Positions 33,851-42,080 of a stretch of 64,000 nt of DNA are shown piece by piece; the first letter of the stretch is position 1, and each line of letters begins with the position of its first letter. Source of the stretch: Tepidiforma flava (GTDB lineage Bacteria > Chloroflexota > Dehalococcoidia > Tepidiformales > Tepidiformaceae); NCBI RefSeq assembly GCF_027594505.1, contig NZ_CP115149.1:799914-863913 (forward strand). The letters are read 5' to 3'. The notes below the pieces were generated by a model. It was not told the origin of the DNA. It did no database searches and was given only the letters and a program-made list of their open reading frames with translations. The position numbers and the translations under genes are program-made.

Positions 33851-35743
33851 GTGAACGTGCAGGATACGGGCGTCGAATTGCTGCGGGGCGCTTTCGAGGC
33901 AGCGCCGGACGGCATGATCGTGGTCGATGCCGAGGGGCGGGCGGTGCTCTGGAACCAGGCGTTTCTCGCGATGTGGGGGCTGAGCGAGGAGGTGATGCGG
34001 CTGCCGCGGCCCGAGCTGCGCAGGCAGTTCGCGGCGCGGCTGGTGCGCGACCCGGAGGCGTTCCTCGCGGAGGCCGAGGAAGTGGCGTCGGCGCCGGGCG
34101 CGGTGCTCCACCGGCTGGTGGAGCTGGCCGACGGGCGGACGCTGGAGATGCATTCGCGGCCGATCGCGCTGGGGGAGCGCCGCCCCGGCCGAATCTGGTA
34201 CTACCGGGACGTGACGGAGCTGGTGCAGGCGCGCCGGGAGCTGGAGGAGGCGAGCCGGCTGCTGGAAGCGCAGTTCGAAGGGTCGCCGTTCGGGATCATC
34301 GTGGTGGGGATGGACGGCCGGTTCCTCCGGGCGAGCCGGCGGTTCTTCGAGATGTCGGGGCTGGACGAGGCGTGGACCCGGCTGCCGGTGCTCGAGCGGA
34401 TGGCGAAGCTCGAGGGGCTGGCGAGGGACGTTTCGGCGGCGCGGGCGTTCAACCTGCGCTGGAGGAGCGCCCCGGACCAGAGCTACGCGGCGACGTTCGA
34501 GACGTGGGACGGGCGGTTCATCCGGGTGACGACGCAGCCGCTCCGGGATGCGGCGGGCGCGGTGCTGGGGCAGGTGTTTTTCTACCTCGATGTGACCGCC
34601 GAACAGCGCGCGCGGATGGAGGTCGAGGCGCAGGAGGAGCGGCTGCGGCGGCTGGTGGAGGGGCTGGACGCCGGGGTGATCGTGGTGGACCGCGAACGGC
34701 GGTTTCCGGTGGCGAATGCGGCGGCGCTGGAGGTCCTCGGCATCACGCGGGAGCAGCTGGGGGAGCTGAGGCTGGACGCGGAGACGTGGCAGGCGACCCG
34801 GGAGGACGGCAGCCCGATGCCGTTCGAAGAGTTCCCGGCCGAGCAGGCGCTGCAGACGGGGCGGGCGGTGCACGGGGTGGTGATGGGGGTGCGGCGGGGT
34901 GACGGGAGCCGCCGCTGGCTGCTGGTGAGCGCGAGCCCGCTCGAGCGGGCGCCGGGTGGTGAAGTGGAGACCGTGGTCACGACGTTCTACGACATCACGG
35001 AGCGGCGGGCGCTGGAGCAGGCGATGGCGCGAGCGCGGCACCTCGAGAGCCTGGCGGCCCTCTCCGGCGGCGTCGCCCACCGGCTGAACAACCAGCTGAC
35101 GGCGGTCATCGGGAACGCGTGGCTGCTGAGCAGGGGGGAGAACCTGACGCCGGAGCAGCAGGAATCGGTCGCGGAGATCCAGGCAGTGGCGCGGGCGGCC
35201 GCGCAGCTGGTGCAGGACTTGCGGGCGTATTCGGCGCCGGCGGGCGGGACCGGTGCGACCGCGGACATCAACCGCTGCGTGGCGGACGCGCTGGCGCGGT
35301 TTGGCCCCGGCGAGCGGCAGCGGCTTTCGGTGACGCTGGCAGCCAGCCTGCCGGCCGTCGCGGGGCAGGCGGATGGGCTGGCGCAGGCGATCGCCCACCT
35401 GATCGAGAACGGGCTCGAGGCATCACCGGGCGCGGTGGAGGTGCGGACCGCGCTCATCGATGCCGGGGCGCTGCAGCCGCGGCGGCCGCACCGGTGGGAG
35501 CCTTCGGAGCCGCCAGCCGGGCAGTACGTGGCGGTGCTCATCGAAGACGGCGGCGAAGGGATGGATGCGGATGCGCTGGCGCGGGCGTTCGACCCGTTTT
35601 TCTCGACGCGGTTCGAGGGGCGCGGGCTGGGGCTGCCGGCGACGCTCGGGATCGCGCGGCGGCACGGCGGGTTCGTGGGGCTCGAATCCGCGCCGGGCCG
35701 GGGGACGCTGGGAATCTTGCTTCTGCCGGCCGCGGAGGCGTAA
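33851..35743 (+). CDS. Soluble PAS-domain sensor histidine kinase
   Basis: A 630-residue kinase with no membrane span, so it senses something in the cytosol. Three PAS domains occupy roughly residues 10-120, 135-250 and 265-385 (for example FEAAPDGMIVVDAEGRAVLWN, partly shown). A HisKA domain follows with the phosphoacceptor His410 in GGVAHRLNNQLTAVIGN, then a HATPase domain with the N-box Asn520 in HLIENGLEA, G1 EDGGEGMDADALARAFDPFF and G2 GRGLGLPATLGI. The GTG start is placed by GGGGGAGGG upstream. No response regulator is next to it, so it is an orphan kinase. It is most like PAS kinases of the NtrB/hybrid-type without receiver. Confidence 0.88.
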   Translation: MNVQDTGVELLRGAFEAAPDGMIVVDAEGRAVLWNQAFLAMWGLSEEVMRLPRPELRRQFAARLVRDPEAFLAEAEEVASAPGAVLHRLVELADGRTLEMHSRPIALGERRPGRIWYYRDVTELVQARRELEEASRLLEAQFEGSPFGIIVVGMDGRFLRASRRFFEMSGLDEAWTRLPVLERMAKLEGLARDVSAARAFNLRWRSAPDQSYAATFETWDGRFIRVTTQPLRDAAGAVLGQVFFYLDVTAEQRARMEVEAQEERLRRLVEGLDAGVIVVDRERRFPVANAAALEVLGITREQLGELRLDAETWQATREDGSPMPFEEFPAEQALQTGRAVHGVVMGVRRGDGSRRWLLVSASPLERAPGGEVETVVTTFYDITERRALEQAMARARHLESLAALSGGVAHRLNNQLTAVIGNAWLLSRGENLTPEQQESVAEIQAVARAAAQLVQDLRAYSAPAGGTGATADINRCVADALARFGPGERQRLSVTLAASLPAVAGQADGLAQAIAHLIENGLEASPGAVEVRTALIDAGALQPRRPHRWEPSEPPAGQYVAVLIEDGGEGMDADALARAFDPFFSTRFEGRGLGLPATLGIARRHGGFVGLESAPGRGTLGILLLPAAEA

Positions 35744-35820
35744 GAGCAGGGCGCGGCTGCCATGCCTTTTCGGGCGGGGCGTGCTTCAATAGCCGGCAAG
35801 GCTGCAGGAGGCACGACCCG

Positions 35821-36984
35821 ATGGACTTCGAACTCAGCGAAGAGCACCGGCTGATCAAGGAAACGGCGCGGCGGATTGCGCGCGAGGTCATCGCGCCGCG
35901 GGCGAAGGAAGTGGACGAGACGGGGGAGTACCCGCACGACTTCTTCGAGGCGTTCAAGAAGGCCGGGCTGCTCGGGATGGCGATCCCGGAATCGATGGGC
36001 GGGACGGGGAACGGCATCCTGCCGCTCTGCCTCGCCATCGAAGAGGTGGCGAAGTACGAGTGCGGCGCGGGGCTGATGCTGGTGCTGAGCGGGCTGCCGA
36101 CGCGCCCCATCGTCTTCGGCGGGACGCCGGAGCAGCAGCAGCGGTGGCTGCCGGCGCTGGCGAGCGGCGAAGCGAAGGCCGCCTTCTGCCTGACGGAGCC
36201 GGACCACGGGTCCGATGCGGCGAACCTCGAGACGCGCGCGGTGCGGGATGGGGATGACTACATCCTCAACGGGAACAAGGTCTACATCTCCGGCGGGACG
36301 GTGGCGGACTACCTGACGGTGTTCGCGCGGACCGGCGGCCCCGGGGCGAAGGGCATCAGCGCATTCGTGGTGGACGCGCATGCGCCGGGAGTGCGGATCG
36401 ACCGGACGGACGACAAGATGGGCGTCCGGAGCGTGCCGACCGCGCACTTCAGCTTCCAGGACGTGCGGGTGCCGGCGGAGAACCTGCTGGGCGGCGTTGA
36501 AGGACAGGGCTTCAACGTGGCGATGCTGACGCTGAGCTCGATGCGGCCGACGGTGGGGGCGCGCGGCGTGGGGCTGGCGGAGGGGGCCGCGGCCTACGCG
36601 CTGGAGTGGGCGCGGGAGCGGAAGGCGTTCGGCAGCTCGGTCATCGATTTCGAAGCAATCCAGTTCATGTTCGCGGACATGGCGATCCAGATCGAGGCGG
36701 CGCGGAACCTCGTCTACAAGGCGGCATGGCTGGTGGACCAGGGCAAGTACACGCGGGAGTACGCGCACCACCTTTCGATTGCGAAGGCCTACGCGACGGA
36801 GGTGGCGAACCGGGTGGCGTTCGATGCGCTGCAGGTGCTGGGGGCGCAGGGGTACATGAAGGACCACCCGCTGGAGCGGCACTACCGGGATGCGCGCCAG
36901 CTGATGATCGTGGAAGGGACGAGCCAGATTCAGCGGGTGGTGATCAGCCGGGCGCTCATCGACCGGAACCTGGTGTACGGCTGA
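35821..36984 (+). CDS. Acyl-CoA dehydrogenase
   Basis: A 387-residue FAD enzyme that introduces the alpha-beta double bond in acyl-CoAs during beta-oxidation. The N-terminal helical domain begins FELSEEHRLIKETARR; the central beta-domain has AFCLTEPDHGSDAAN and NGNKVYISGG; the C-terminal domain has LALARARKAFG-like WARERKAFGSSV and the catalytic glutamate in MIVEGTSQIQRVVISR. It is a normal acyl-CoA dehydrogenase, close to the short/branched-chain and glutaryl-type group, so substrate length is not fixed by sequence alone. An AGGAGG ribosome site lies 8-10 nt before the ATG. The gene ends 3 nt before the opposite-strand PIN gene. Confidence 0.94.
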   Translation: MDFELSEEHRLIKETARRIAREVIAPRAKEVDETGEYPHDFFEAFKKAGLLGMAIPESMGGTGNGILPLCLAIEEVAKYECGAGLMLVLSGLPTRPIVFGGTPEQQQRWLPALASGEAKAAFCLTEPDHGSDAANLETRAVRDGDDYILNGNKVYISGGTVADYLTVFARTGGPGAKGISAFVVDAHAPGVRIDRTDDKMGVRSVPTAHFSFQDVRVPAENLLGGVEGQGFNVAMLTLSSMRPTVGARGVGLAEGAAAYALEWARERKAFGSSVIDFEAIQFMFADMAIQIEAARNLVYKAAWLVDQGKYTREYAHHLSIAKAYATEVANRVAFDALQVLGAQGYMKDHPLERHYRDARQLMIVEGTSQIQRVVISRALIDRNLVYG

Positions 36985-36987
36985 CGG

Positions 36988-37371
36988 TCACCAGGCGCGG
37001 GGCGCGCCGAGAGCGTCGAAGGCGGCATCGGGGGAGACGATGACCAGCCCTTCGGCGATGGCCTGCGCAGCGAGGATGCGGTCGAAGGGGTCGCGGTGCA
37101 CCACGGGCAGCCGCGGCAGCGCGGCTGCGTGTTCGACCGAGATGGGAAGAATCGTCGCAGACAGCATCTCGGTCAGCTCATCGATGAACTCGTCCACGGG
37201 CCGGTGCGTGCGGGCCTTGCCGATCGTGACCTTGATCGCGATCTCGAGCGCTGACGCCACCGAAATCTGGAGGGGAGCCGGGCCGGCAAGCAGCTCAGCC
37301 GCCTTCGGCGAGATCCGCTCGGGCGCCGTCACGTAGTAGAACAGCACGCTGGTATCGACCAGGTAACTCAC
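36988..37371 (-). CDS. PIN-domain ribonuclease toxin (VapC-like)
   Basis: A 127-residue PIN-domain protein, a Mg2+-dependent RNase typical of VapC toxins. The four acidic residues are recognisable: Asp in YLVDTSVLFYYV, Glu in ASALEIAIK, Asp in RDPFDRILAAQA and Asp in VSPDAAF. The sequence HRDPFDRILAAQA is the characteristic PIN signature. The GTG at 37371 overlaps the antitoxin stop (GTGA), and upstream in-frame residues lie inside the antitoxin gene. It probably cleaves tRNA or rRNA when free; whether it is toxic here is untested. The pair reads towards the acyl-CoA dehydrogenase. Confidence 0.87.
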   Translation of the reverse strand: MSYLVDTSVLFYYVTAPERISPKAAELLAGPAPLQISVASALEIAIKVTIGKARTHRPVDEFIDELTEMLSATILPISVEHAAALPRLPVVHRDPFDRILAAQAIAEGLVIVSPDAAFDALGAPRAW

Positions 37372-37664
37372 GGCTCTCGAGGCGATGGCGATTCGGGGCT
37401 CTCGGGAAGGCTGCCGCCTTCCCAATCTTCCAGGTCCTGTCCGGTGAGGGGGTCGAAGCAATCTTCACTGAACCAGACCTTGCCGCGAAGGGCGCCGAAG
37501 CCGCGGGCGCGGCGGGCAGCGATCTCCTCGGGCGAGGGGGCGGGGCGCAGCGCGGCGACCGGCCGGCCGCGGCGGGCGATGACGACTTCTTCGCCGCGGG
37601 CGACGGCGTCGATCAGTTCGGACAGGTGGGTCTTCGCCTCGGTGATGCTGACGATGCGGGGCAT
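37368..37664 (-). CDS. Phd/YefM-type antitoxin
   Basis: A 98-residue antitoxin. The N-terminal Phd/YefM DNA-binding region reads MPRIVSITEAKTHLSELI, then AVARGEEVVIARRGRPVAAL, the standard pattern for antitoxins paired with PIN or RelE toxins. The C-terminal half, rich in acidic and proline residues, should wrap the toxin. The ATG at 37664 is 6 nt behind TACGAT on the minus strand, and the stop overlaps the VapC-like GTG, giving a two-gene, probably self-regulated operon. Codon use is slightly less G-rich than in the adjoining genes, consistent with a mobile module. Confidence 0.87.
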   Translation of the reverse strand: MPRIVSITEAKTHLSELIDAVARGEEVVIARRGRPVAALRPAPSPEEIAARRARGFGALRGKVWFSEDCFDPLTGQDLEDWEGGSLPESPESPSPREP

Positions 37665-37670
37665 GGCACC

Positions 37671-37676
37671 ATCGTA
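37671..37676 (-). promoter_or_regulatory. -10-like TACGAT for the toxin-antitoxin operon
   Basis: On the minus strand TACGAT precedes the antitoxin ATG at 37664 by 6 nt. A leaderless transcript would make antitoxin synthesis independent of a ribosome-binding site. Confidence 0.5.
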
Positions 37677-37716
37677 ACAGGGCAGCGGGAGGGCTTGCGG
37701 GGGGCACCGCCCGGCG

Positions 37717-37722
37717 TATGAT
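37717..37722 (+). promoter_or_regulatory. -10-like TATGAT for the alpha/beta-hydrolase gene
   Basis: TATGAT is followed by 7 nt and the ATG at 37730. It argues against the in-frame ATG at 37718, which overlaps the hexamer. Confidence 0.5.
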
Positions 37723-37729
37723 CCCGCGC

Positions 37730-38608
37730 ATGCCATACGCGCCTTCGAATGGAATCGAGCTGTATTACGAGACGCACGGCGACCCGGGCGGCCGGCCGCT
37801 GCTGCTGGTGATGGGCCTCGGCGCCCAGCTGACGCTCTGGGAGCCGGGACTCTGCGACCTGCTCGTGCGGCAGGGGTTCTACGTCATCCGGTTCGACAAC
37901 CGGGATGTCGGGCTGTCGTCGAAGATCGAGGGCGGGCCGCAGCCGGATATCGCGAAGGCGATGGCGGGCGACCATTCGACAGCGTCGTACACGCTCTGGG
38001 ACATGGCCGACGATGCGGCGGGGCTGCTCGACCACCTGGGCATCGCGCGGGCGCACATCGCCGGCGCCTCGATGGGCGGGATGATCGTCCAGTGCATGGC
38101 CATCCGGCACGGCAGCCGGGTGCGGTCGATGACGTCGATCATGTCGACGACGGGAAACCCGGCAGTGGGGCAGCCGCAGCCGGAGGCGATGGCCGCGCTG
38201 CTGGCGCCGCCGCCGGAAAGCCGGGAAGCGGCCATCGAGCAGGGGCTGAAGACATGGAAGATCATCGGCTCGCCGGGGTACCCGCCCGATGAGGCAGAGC
38301 TGCGGGCGCGCCTCGCCGCCGACTACGACCGCTGCTTCTACCCGGAGGGAACGGCGCGGCAGCTCGTGGCGATCCTCGCGACGGGCGACCGCACGGAGGG
38401 GCTCCGCGGGGTCCGGGTGCCGACCCTCGTGATCCACGGGGAGGCGGACCCGCTCGTGACGCTGAGCGGAGGGCAGGCGACGGCGGAGGCGGTGCCCGGC
38501 GCGCGCTTGCTGACGTTCCCGGGGATGGGGCACGACCTGCCGAAGCAGCTCTGGCCGCAGTTTGCGGAGGCGCTCGCCGAGCTGGCGCGGGAGGCGGATG
38601 GCGGCTGA
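37730..38608 (+). CDS. Alpha/beta-hydrolase
   Basis: A 292-residue serine hydrolase of the alpha/beta fold, resembling 3-oxoadipate enol-lactonase and aclacinomycin methylesterase (RdmC) types. The strand-loop LLLVMGLGAQLTLW replaces the usual HG oxyanion motif, as in RdmC. The nucleophile elbow is GASMGGMIVQ with the catalytic serine. The acid is in HGEADPLV, and the base histidine in GMGHDLP. The substrate is an unknown ester or lactone. The start at 37730 is 7 nt after TATGAT. The 3' end overlaps a P-loop kinase gene by 11 nt, so they form an operon. Confidence 0.88.
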   Translation: MPYAPSNGIELYYETHGDPGGRPLLLVMGLGAQLTLWEPGLCDLLVRQGFYVIRFDNRDVGLSSKIEGGPQPDIAKAMAGDHSTASYTLWDMADDAAGLLDHLGIARAHIAGASMGGMIVQCMAIRHGSRVRSMTSIMSTTGNPAVGQPQPEAMAALLAPPPESREAAIEQGLKTWKIIGSPGYPPDEAELRARLAADYDRCFYPEGTARQLVAILATGDRTEGLRGVRVPTLVIHGEADPLVTLSGGQATAEAVPGARLLTFPGMGHDLPKQLWPQFAEALAELAREADGG

Positions 38609-39194
38609 GCGGGCCGAGCGGCCGGTGCCGTTCGGGCGGCGGGTCGCCGTCTACGGGCCGTCGGGCAGCGGGAAATCGACCCTGGCGCGGGCGCTCGGGG
38701 ATCGCCTCGGCCTGCCGGTCGTGGAGCTGGATGCGGTGTACCACGCGCGGCCCGGCTGGGAGGACCTTTCGCGCGAGGAGTTCCGCGCGGCGGTGGAGGG
38801 GCTGCTGGAGCGGCACGGGGACGGGTGGATTTTCGAGGGGAACTACGCGGCCGTGCGGGACCTGATCCTCCCCCGGGCGGACACAGTGGCCTGGCTCGAC
38901 CTGCCGTTTCCGGTGGTGTACCGCCGGCTGGCCTGGCGGACCGTTTCGCGGTCGCTGCGCGGCGCGGAGCTGTGGAACGGGAACCGTGAGACGCTGCGGC
39001 AGACGTTCCTGTCGCGGGATTCGATGCTGCTGTGGGGACTGACGGCGTTCCGGCGGAGCCGCCGCAGCGTGGCCGAATCGCTCGCGACGCTGCGGCGGCC
39101 CGGCACACGGGTGTACCGGCTGCGGACGCCGGGGCAGGCGGCGTACCTCGTGCGGAACGCTCAGCCCGCAGGGGCGCCGGGGTCCCCGGGCTGA
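38598..39194 (+). CDS. P-loop kinase, adenylate-kinase-like (FlaR-type)
   Basis: A 198-residue small-molecule kinase of the P-loop superfamily. Walker A is YGPSGSGKSTLA near residue 19, followed by LPVVELDAVYHARPGW, a motif found in the FlaR/topology-modulation group (COG0563). EGNYAAVRDLILPRAD and a lid region rich in arginine (FRRSRRSVAESL) follow. The cellular substrate of the group is not known. The ATG at 38598 overlaps the hydrolase gene by 11 nt, so the two are coupled. The C-terminus overlaps, tail to tail, the short opposite-strand frame at 39161. Confidence 0.85.
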   Translation: MAAERAERPVPFGRRVAVYGPSGSGKSTLARALGDRLGLPVVELDAVYHARPGWEDLSREEFRAAVEGLLERHGDGWIFEGNYAAVRDLILPRADTVAWLDLPFPVVYRRLAWRTVSRSLRGAELWNGNRETLRQTFLSRDSMLLWGLTAFRRSRRSVAESLATLRRPGTRVYRLRTPGQAAYLVRNAQPAGAPGSPG

Positions 39195-39367
39195 GCGCCG
39201 GCCAGGCCGTCAGCTTCGCCGTCGTGCGCGGCGGGCCCCGGCGGGACGGGGCGGCTGATGGGACGGCTGGAGAACCAGATCACGGCGGTCTTCGCGGGGT
39301 CCAGCGGCTGCTCCTCCGCGGAGTCCGGGGCCGGCGGCCGGGCGGGCTGGCCGGGTTCAGCTGGCAT
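39161..39367 (-). CDS. Small proline-rich hypothetical protein
   Basis: A 68-residue frame whose ATG has one of the best ribosome-binding sites in the window (AAGGAGGTTGCC before ATG). That is the main reason for calling it, as the composition is low-complexity. It has a short hydrophobic core KTAVIWFSSRPISRPVP and proline/acid-rich ends, and no known family. It overlaps the kinase gene by 34 nt at its end. If translated, it would be a soluble, largely disordered protein. Confidence 0.5.
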   Translation of the reverse strand: MPAEPGQPARPPAPDSAEEQPLDPAKTAVIWFSSRPISRPVPPGPAAHDGEADGLAGAQPGDPGAPAG

Positions 39368-39489
39368 GGCAACCTCCTTTGCGGCGGGATAGCGCGCCGA
39401 GGATACCCACAGTGCGCGACAGGTAGCGTCGCGGCGCCGGTGCCGCAGCGGACAGGGTAGGATGGGGGCACCACGCGCGGGAGGGTCCG

Positions 39490-40134
39490 ATGGAACGGAT
39501 TCGCGACGGCGACCTCGAGATCGTCATCGGGGGGCCGACGGGCTACGGAAACAACGTCTACGTGGTGGTGGACCGGGCGACAGGCGAGGCGGCCTTCATC
39601 GATGCGCCGGGCGAGCCGGAAGCGAACATGGCGGCCGCGGAAGCTGCCGGGGTCCGGCCGACGCGGATTTTCCTGACCCACGGGCACTTCGACCATACGC
39701 CGGCGATCGATGCGCTGAAGGCAGCCTACGGGGCGAAGCTGTACGCCGACCCGGCGGAGCCGGGCCTGAAGGAAGGGCAGCTGGACGTGCCGGTGCGCCA
39801 CGGGGAGGAGATCCCGGTGGGGAACCTGCGGTTCCGGGTGCTGAGCGTGCCGGGACATACGCCGGCGAGCACGGCCTACCTGTGCGGGAAGAGTGTCTTC
39901 GTGGGCGATACGCTGTTCCCGGGCGGGCCGGGCCGTTCGAAGGACAACGCGGCGCTGCAGCAGGAGATCGCCTCCATCGTGGGGGAGCTGTACCGCCTGC
40001 CGGAGGACACGGTCGTGTATCCCGGCCACGGGCCGACGACGACCATCGGGGCGAGCAAGGCGGAGTACGCGGTGTTCGCGAGCCGGGAGCACGCGCCGGA
40101 CCTCTGCGGGGATGTCACGTGGCTGAACTCGTAG
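39490..40134 (+). CDS. MBL-fold hydrolase, glyoxalase II-like
   Basis: A 214-residue metallo-beta-lactamase-fold hydrolase. The zinc motif THGHFDHT (HxHxDH) lies near residue 60, with VPGHTPAS, VGDTLFPGG and YPGHGPTT supplying the other histidines and the bridging aspartate. The pattern is that of glyoxalase II-type enzymes and related thioesterases, but the protein is shorter than GloB and lacks its C-terminal substrate domain. A GGGAGGG ribosome site sits just before the ATG. The downstream PPOX gene begins inside its last 16 nt. Confidence 0.9.
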   Translation: MERIRDGDLEIVIGGPTGYGNNVYVVVDRATGEAAFIDAPGEPEANMAAAEAAGVRPTRIFLTHGHFDHTPAIDALKAAYGAKLYADPAEPGLKEGQLDVPVRHGEEIPVGNLRFRVLSVPGHTPASTAYLCGKSVFVGDTLFPGGPGRSKDNAALQQEIASIVGELYRLPEDTVVYPGHGPTTTIGASKAEYAVFASREHAPDLCGDVTWLNS

Positions 40135-40520
40135 CGCCGCCGGCGGGCTGGTGGGCCGGGCGGCTGGGAGAGCCGCGGACGGCCGTGCTCGGGAGCGTCG
40201 ACGGGCGGGGGCGGCCCCACGCGGCGGCAGTCTGGTACCTGTGGCGGGACGGCGAGGCGCACATCGTGACGGGGCGCGGCTCGCAGAAGCACCGGAACCT
40301 CGCGCGGAACGGCCGGGCAACGCTGACGTGGCTCGATGACTGGCGCTACCTGACCGCCGAGGGGCAGGTGGCCATCGAACCGCTGCGCTTCGAGGACCGG
40401 TTCGCGCTCTGGGCGCACTACCGGGGCGAGGCCGTCGCGCGGGAGGAGACGGCGAAGGGCGGCCACGAGGGGATGGTGCTCGTGCGGCTCCGCCCGGCGC
40501 GCTGGTGGGGCCAGTGGTGA
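40119..40520 (+). CDS. Pyridoxamine-5'-phosphate-oxidase-fold flavin/F420 protein
   Basis: A 133-residue split-barrel protein. The FMN- or F420-binding pattern is visible as AVLGSVDGRGRPHAAAVWYLW, then GSQKHRNLARNGRATLTW, which matches small F420-dependent reductases and PPOX-class proteins. The C-terminal WARWW-type aromatic end is typical. Cofactor choice (FMN, heme or F420) cannot be decided from the sequence, although an LLM-class F420-type enzyme is found at 42081-43013. The GTG start at 40119 overlaps the MBL gene by 16 nt, so the two are coupled. Confidence 0.8.
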   Translation: MAELVAPPAGWWAGRLGEPRTAVLGSVDGRGRPHAAAVWYLWRDGEAHIVTGRGSQKHRNLARNGRATLTWLDDWRYLTAEGQVAIEPLRFEDRFALWAHYRGEAVAREETAKGGHEGMVLVRLRPARWWGQW

Positions 40521-40550
40521 GCGCGCCTTCCCCGTCGGAGAGGCAGGCCG

Positions 40551-40556
40551 TACCCT
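40551..40556 (+). promoter_or_regulatory. -10-like TACCCT for fabI
   Basis: TACCCT is followed by 8 nt and the fabI ATG at 40565. It fits the leaderless-type pattern with one less typical hexamer. Confidence 0.4.
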
Positions 40557-40564
40557 AGCGAGCC

Positions 40565-41350
40565 ATGGGAAAGCTCGACGGCAAGACCGCGCTGATTTTC
40601 GGCGTCGCGAACGATAAGTCCATTGCGTGGGGCATCGCGCAGGCGTTCCACCGCGAGGGGGCGAAGCTGGCGTTTTCGTACGCGGCGGAGAACCTCGAGA
40701 AACGCGTGCGGCCGCTCGCGGAGAGCGTGGGCGCGGACTTCATCGAGCTGTGCGATGTGACGAAGGACGAGGACATCGAGCGGGTGTTCGCGGCGGCGCA
40801 GGAGCGGCTGGGGACGATCGACGTGCTGGTGCACGCGATCGCGTTCGCGAACCGGGAGGACCTCGCGGGGCGGTTCATCGACACCTCGCGCGAGGGGTTC
40901 CTGCTGGCGCACAACGTGTCGGTGTACTCGCTCGTGGCGCTGGCGCGGGCAGCGCGGCCGCTGATGCCGAACGGGGGGAGCATCATCACGCTGACGTACT
41001 ACGGGTCGCAGAAGGTGGCGCCGAAGTACAACGTCATGGGCGTGGCGAAGGCGGCGCTGGAGGCGACGGTGCGCTACCTCGCGTGGGACCTCGGGCCGGA
41101 GGGCATCCGGGTGAACGCCATCAGCGCGGGGCCGATCCGGACGCTGGCCGCGAGCGGGATTTCTGGCTTCCGCGACTACCTGAAGGCGTTCGCGGATATC
41201 GCGCCACTGCACCGGAACGTGACGATCGAGCAGGTCGGCGAGGCGGCGGTCTTCCTCGGGAGCGAGATGTCGAGCGGGACGACGGGAGACATCCTGTACG
41301 TCGACAGCGGCTACAACATCATGGGGCTGGTGGCGGAGGAGCGGGGGTAA
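40565..41350 (+). CDS. fabI: Enoyl-[acyl-carrier-protein] reductase (NADH)
   Basis: A 261-residue SDR-type reductase that completes each cycle of type II fatty-acid synthesis. The FabI features are all present: [19 protein letters not shown] at the N-terminus, [10 protein letters not shown], the catalytic Tyr and Lys in YYGSQKV...[12 protein letters not shown] (Y-x6-K in the second part) and [14 protein letters not shown]. The product sits in the cytosol and is the target of triclosan and isoniazid-like inhibitors in other bacteria. No other fab gene is near. The next gene starts 4 nt after its stop, so at least three genes (fabI, GNAT, zinc mini-protein) are transcribed together. Confidence 0.96.
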   Translation: MGKLDGKTALIFGVANDKSIAWGIAQAFHREGAKLAFSYAAENLEKRVRPLAESVGADFIELCDVTKDEDIERVFAAAQERLGTIDVLVHAIAFANREDLAGRFIDTSREGFLLAHNVSVYSLVALARAARPLMPNGGSIITLTYYGSQKVAPKYNVMGVAKAALEATVRYLAWDLGPEGIRVNAISAGPIRTLAASGISGFRDYLKAFADIAPLHRNVTIEQVGEAAVFLGSEMSSGTTGDILYVDSGYNIMGLVAEERG

Positions 41351-41354
41351 TCCC

Positions 41355-41858
41355 GTGGAGGCGGACGGCTACCGGGTCGTGCCGTACGACCGGGCGCGGC
41401 ACGGGGACGGGCCGTGGCGGGTAGTGGCGGCGGTGTTCGCGGAGTACGGCTTCCCGTTCGCGGAGGCGGACTACGACGCCGACGTGCTCCGGCCGGAGGC
41501 GCACTACCCGCCGGGGTGGTTCCTCGTGGCGGAATCGCCGGCGGGCGAGGTGGTCGGCTGCGTCGGGCTGACGGACGAGGGCGGCGGGGAGTTCGAACTG
41601 CACCGGCTGTACCTGCTGCCGGCGGCCCGCGGGAAGGGGCTGGGGGAGCGGCTGACGCGGGAGGTGGTGCGGATGGCGCGGGAGGCGGGCGCGCGGCGGC
41701 TGGTGCTGTTCAGCGATGTGGCGTTCGAGCATGCGCACCGGCTGTACGAGCGGTGCGGCTTCCGGCGGAACCGCTTCCGGTATGCGCCGGACCCGTGGCA
41801 GAGCCGGGAATGGGGATTCGTGATGGAATTCGAGGAGACCGGGAAGGAGGCGCGCTGA
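41355..41858 (+). CDS. GNAT-family N-acetyltransferase
   Basis: A 167-residue acetyltransferase. Motif A is LYLLPAARGKGLGERLTREVV near residue 90-110 (RGKGLG is the pyrophosphate-binding loop) and motif B includes LFSDVAFEHAHRLYERCGF. A two-residue break in the usual pattern suggests nothing unusual. The acetyl acceptor cannot be deduced. The GTG start lies 4 nt after fabI. The stop and next start share TGATG. Nothing links it to fatty-acid synthesis except position. Confidence 0.86.
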   Translation: MEADGYRVVPYDRARHGDGPWRVVAAVFAEYGFPFAEADYDADVLRPEAHYPPGWFLVAESPAGEVVGCVGLTDEGGGEFELHRLYLLPAARGKGLGERLTREVVRMAREAGARRLVLFSDVAFEHAHRLYERCGFRRNRFRYAPDPWQSREWGFVMEFEETGKEAR

Positions 41859-42046
41859 TGGCGCGGATGCGGTGCCTGTGGTGTATCGAACCGCCGTACC
41901 AGGAGGTGGCGGTGCTGAAGTGGCGGGGCGAGGAGCGCGAGCGGCTGACCGTCCACCTCTGCCGGAAGCACCTGGCGCGGCTGAAGGAGGCGGGCCAGGC
42001 GGGCCGGGAGCACAAGGGCTGGTGGTACAAGGAGGGGTGGTGGTAG
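41858..42046 (+). CDS. Small cysteine/histidine protein, possible zinc finger
   Basis: A 62-residue protein. CLWC near the N-terminus and LCRKH in the middle give a Cys2-Cys-His set that could hold one zinc ion; the C-terminus is basic and aromatic (HKGWWYKEGWW). The ATG overlaps the TGA of the GNAT gene, so translation is coupled, making it a credible gene despite its size. A GC-rich hairpin follows the stop. I do not know the family. Confidence 0.6.
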   Translation: MARMRCLWCIEPPYQEVAVLKWRGEERERLTVHLCRKHLARLKEAGQAGREHKGWWYKEGWW

Positions 42047-42073
42047 GCCGGGGCGGCTGAGGCGCGCCCCGGC
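42047..42073. terminator. Bidirectional hairpin between convergent genes
   Basis: GCCGGGGCG (42047-42055) pairs with CGCCCCGGC (42065-42073), a 9-bp stem with a 9-nt loop, directly after the stop of the mini-protein and 8 nt before the end of the opposite-strand LLM gene. No T tract follows, so termination may be weak. Confidence 0.55.
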
Positions 42074-42080
42074 GGCGCAG

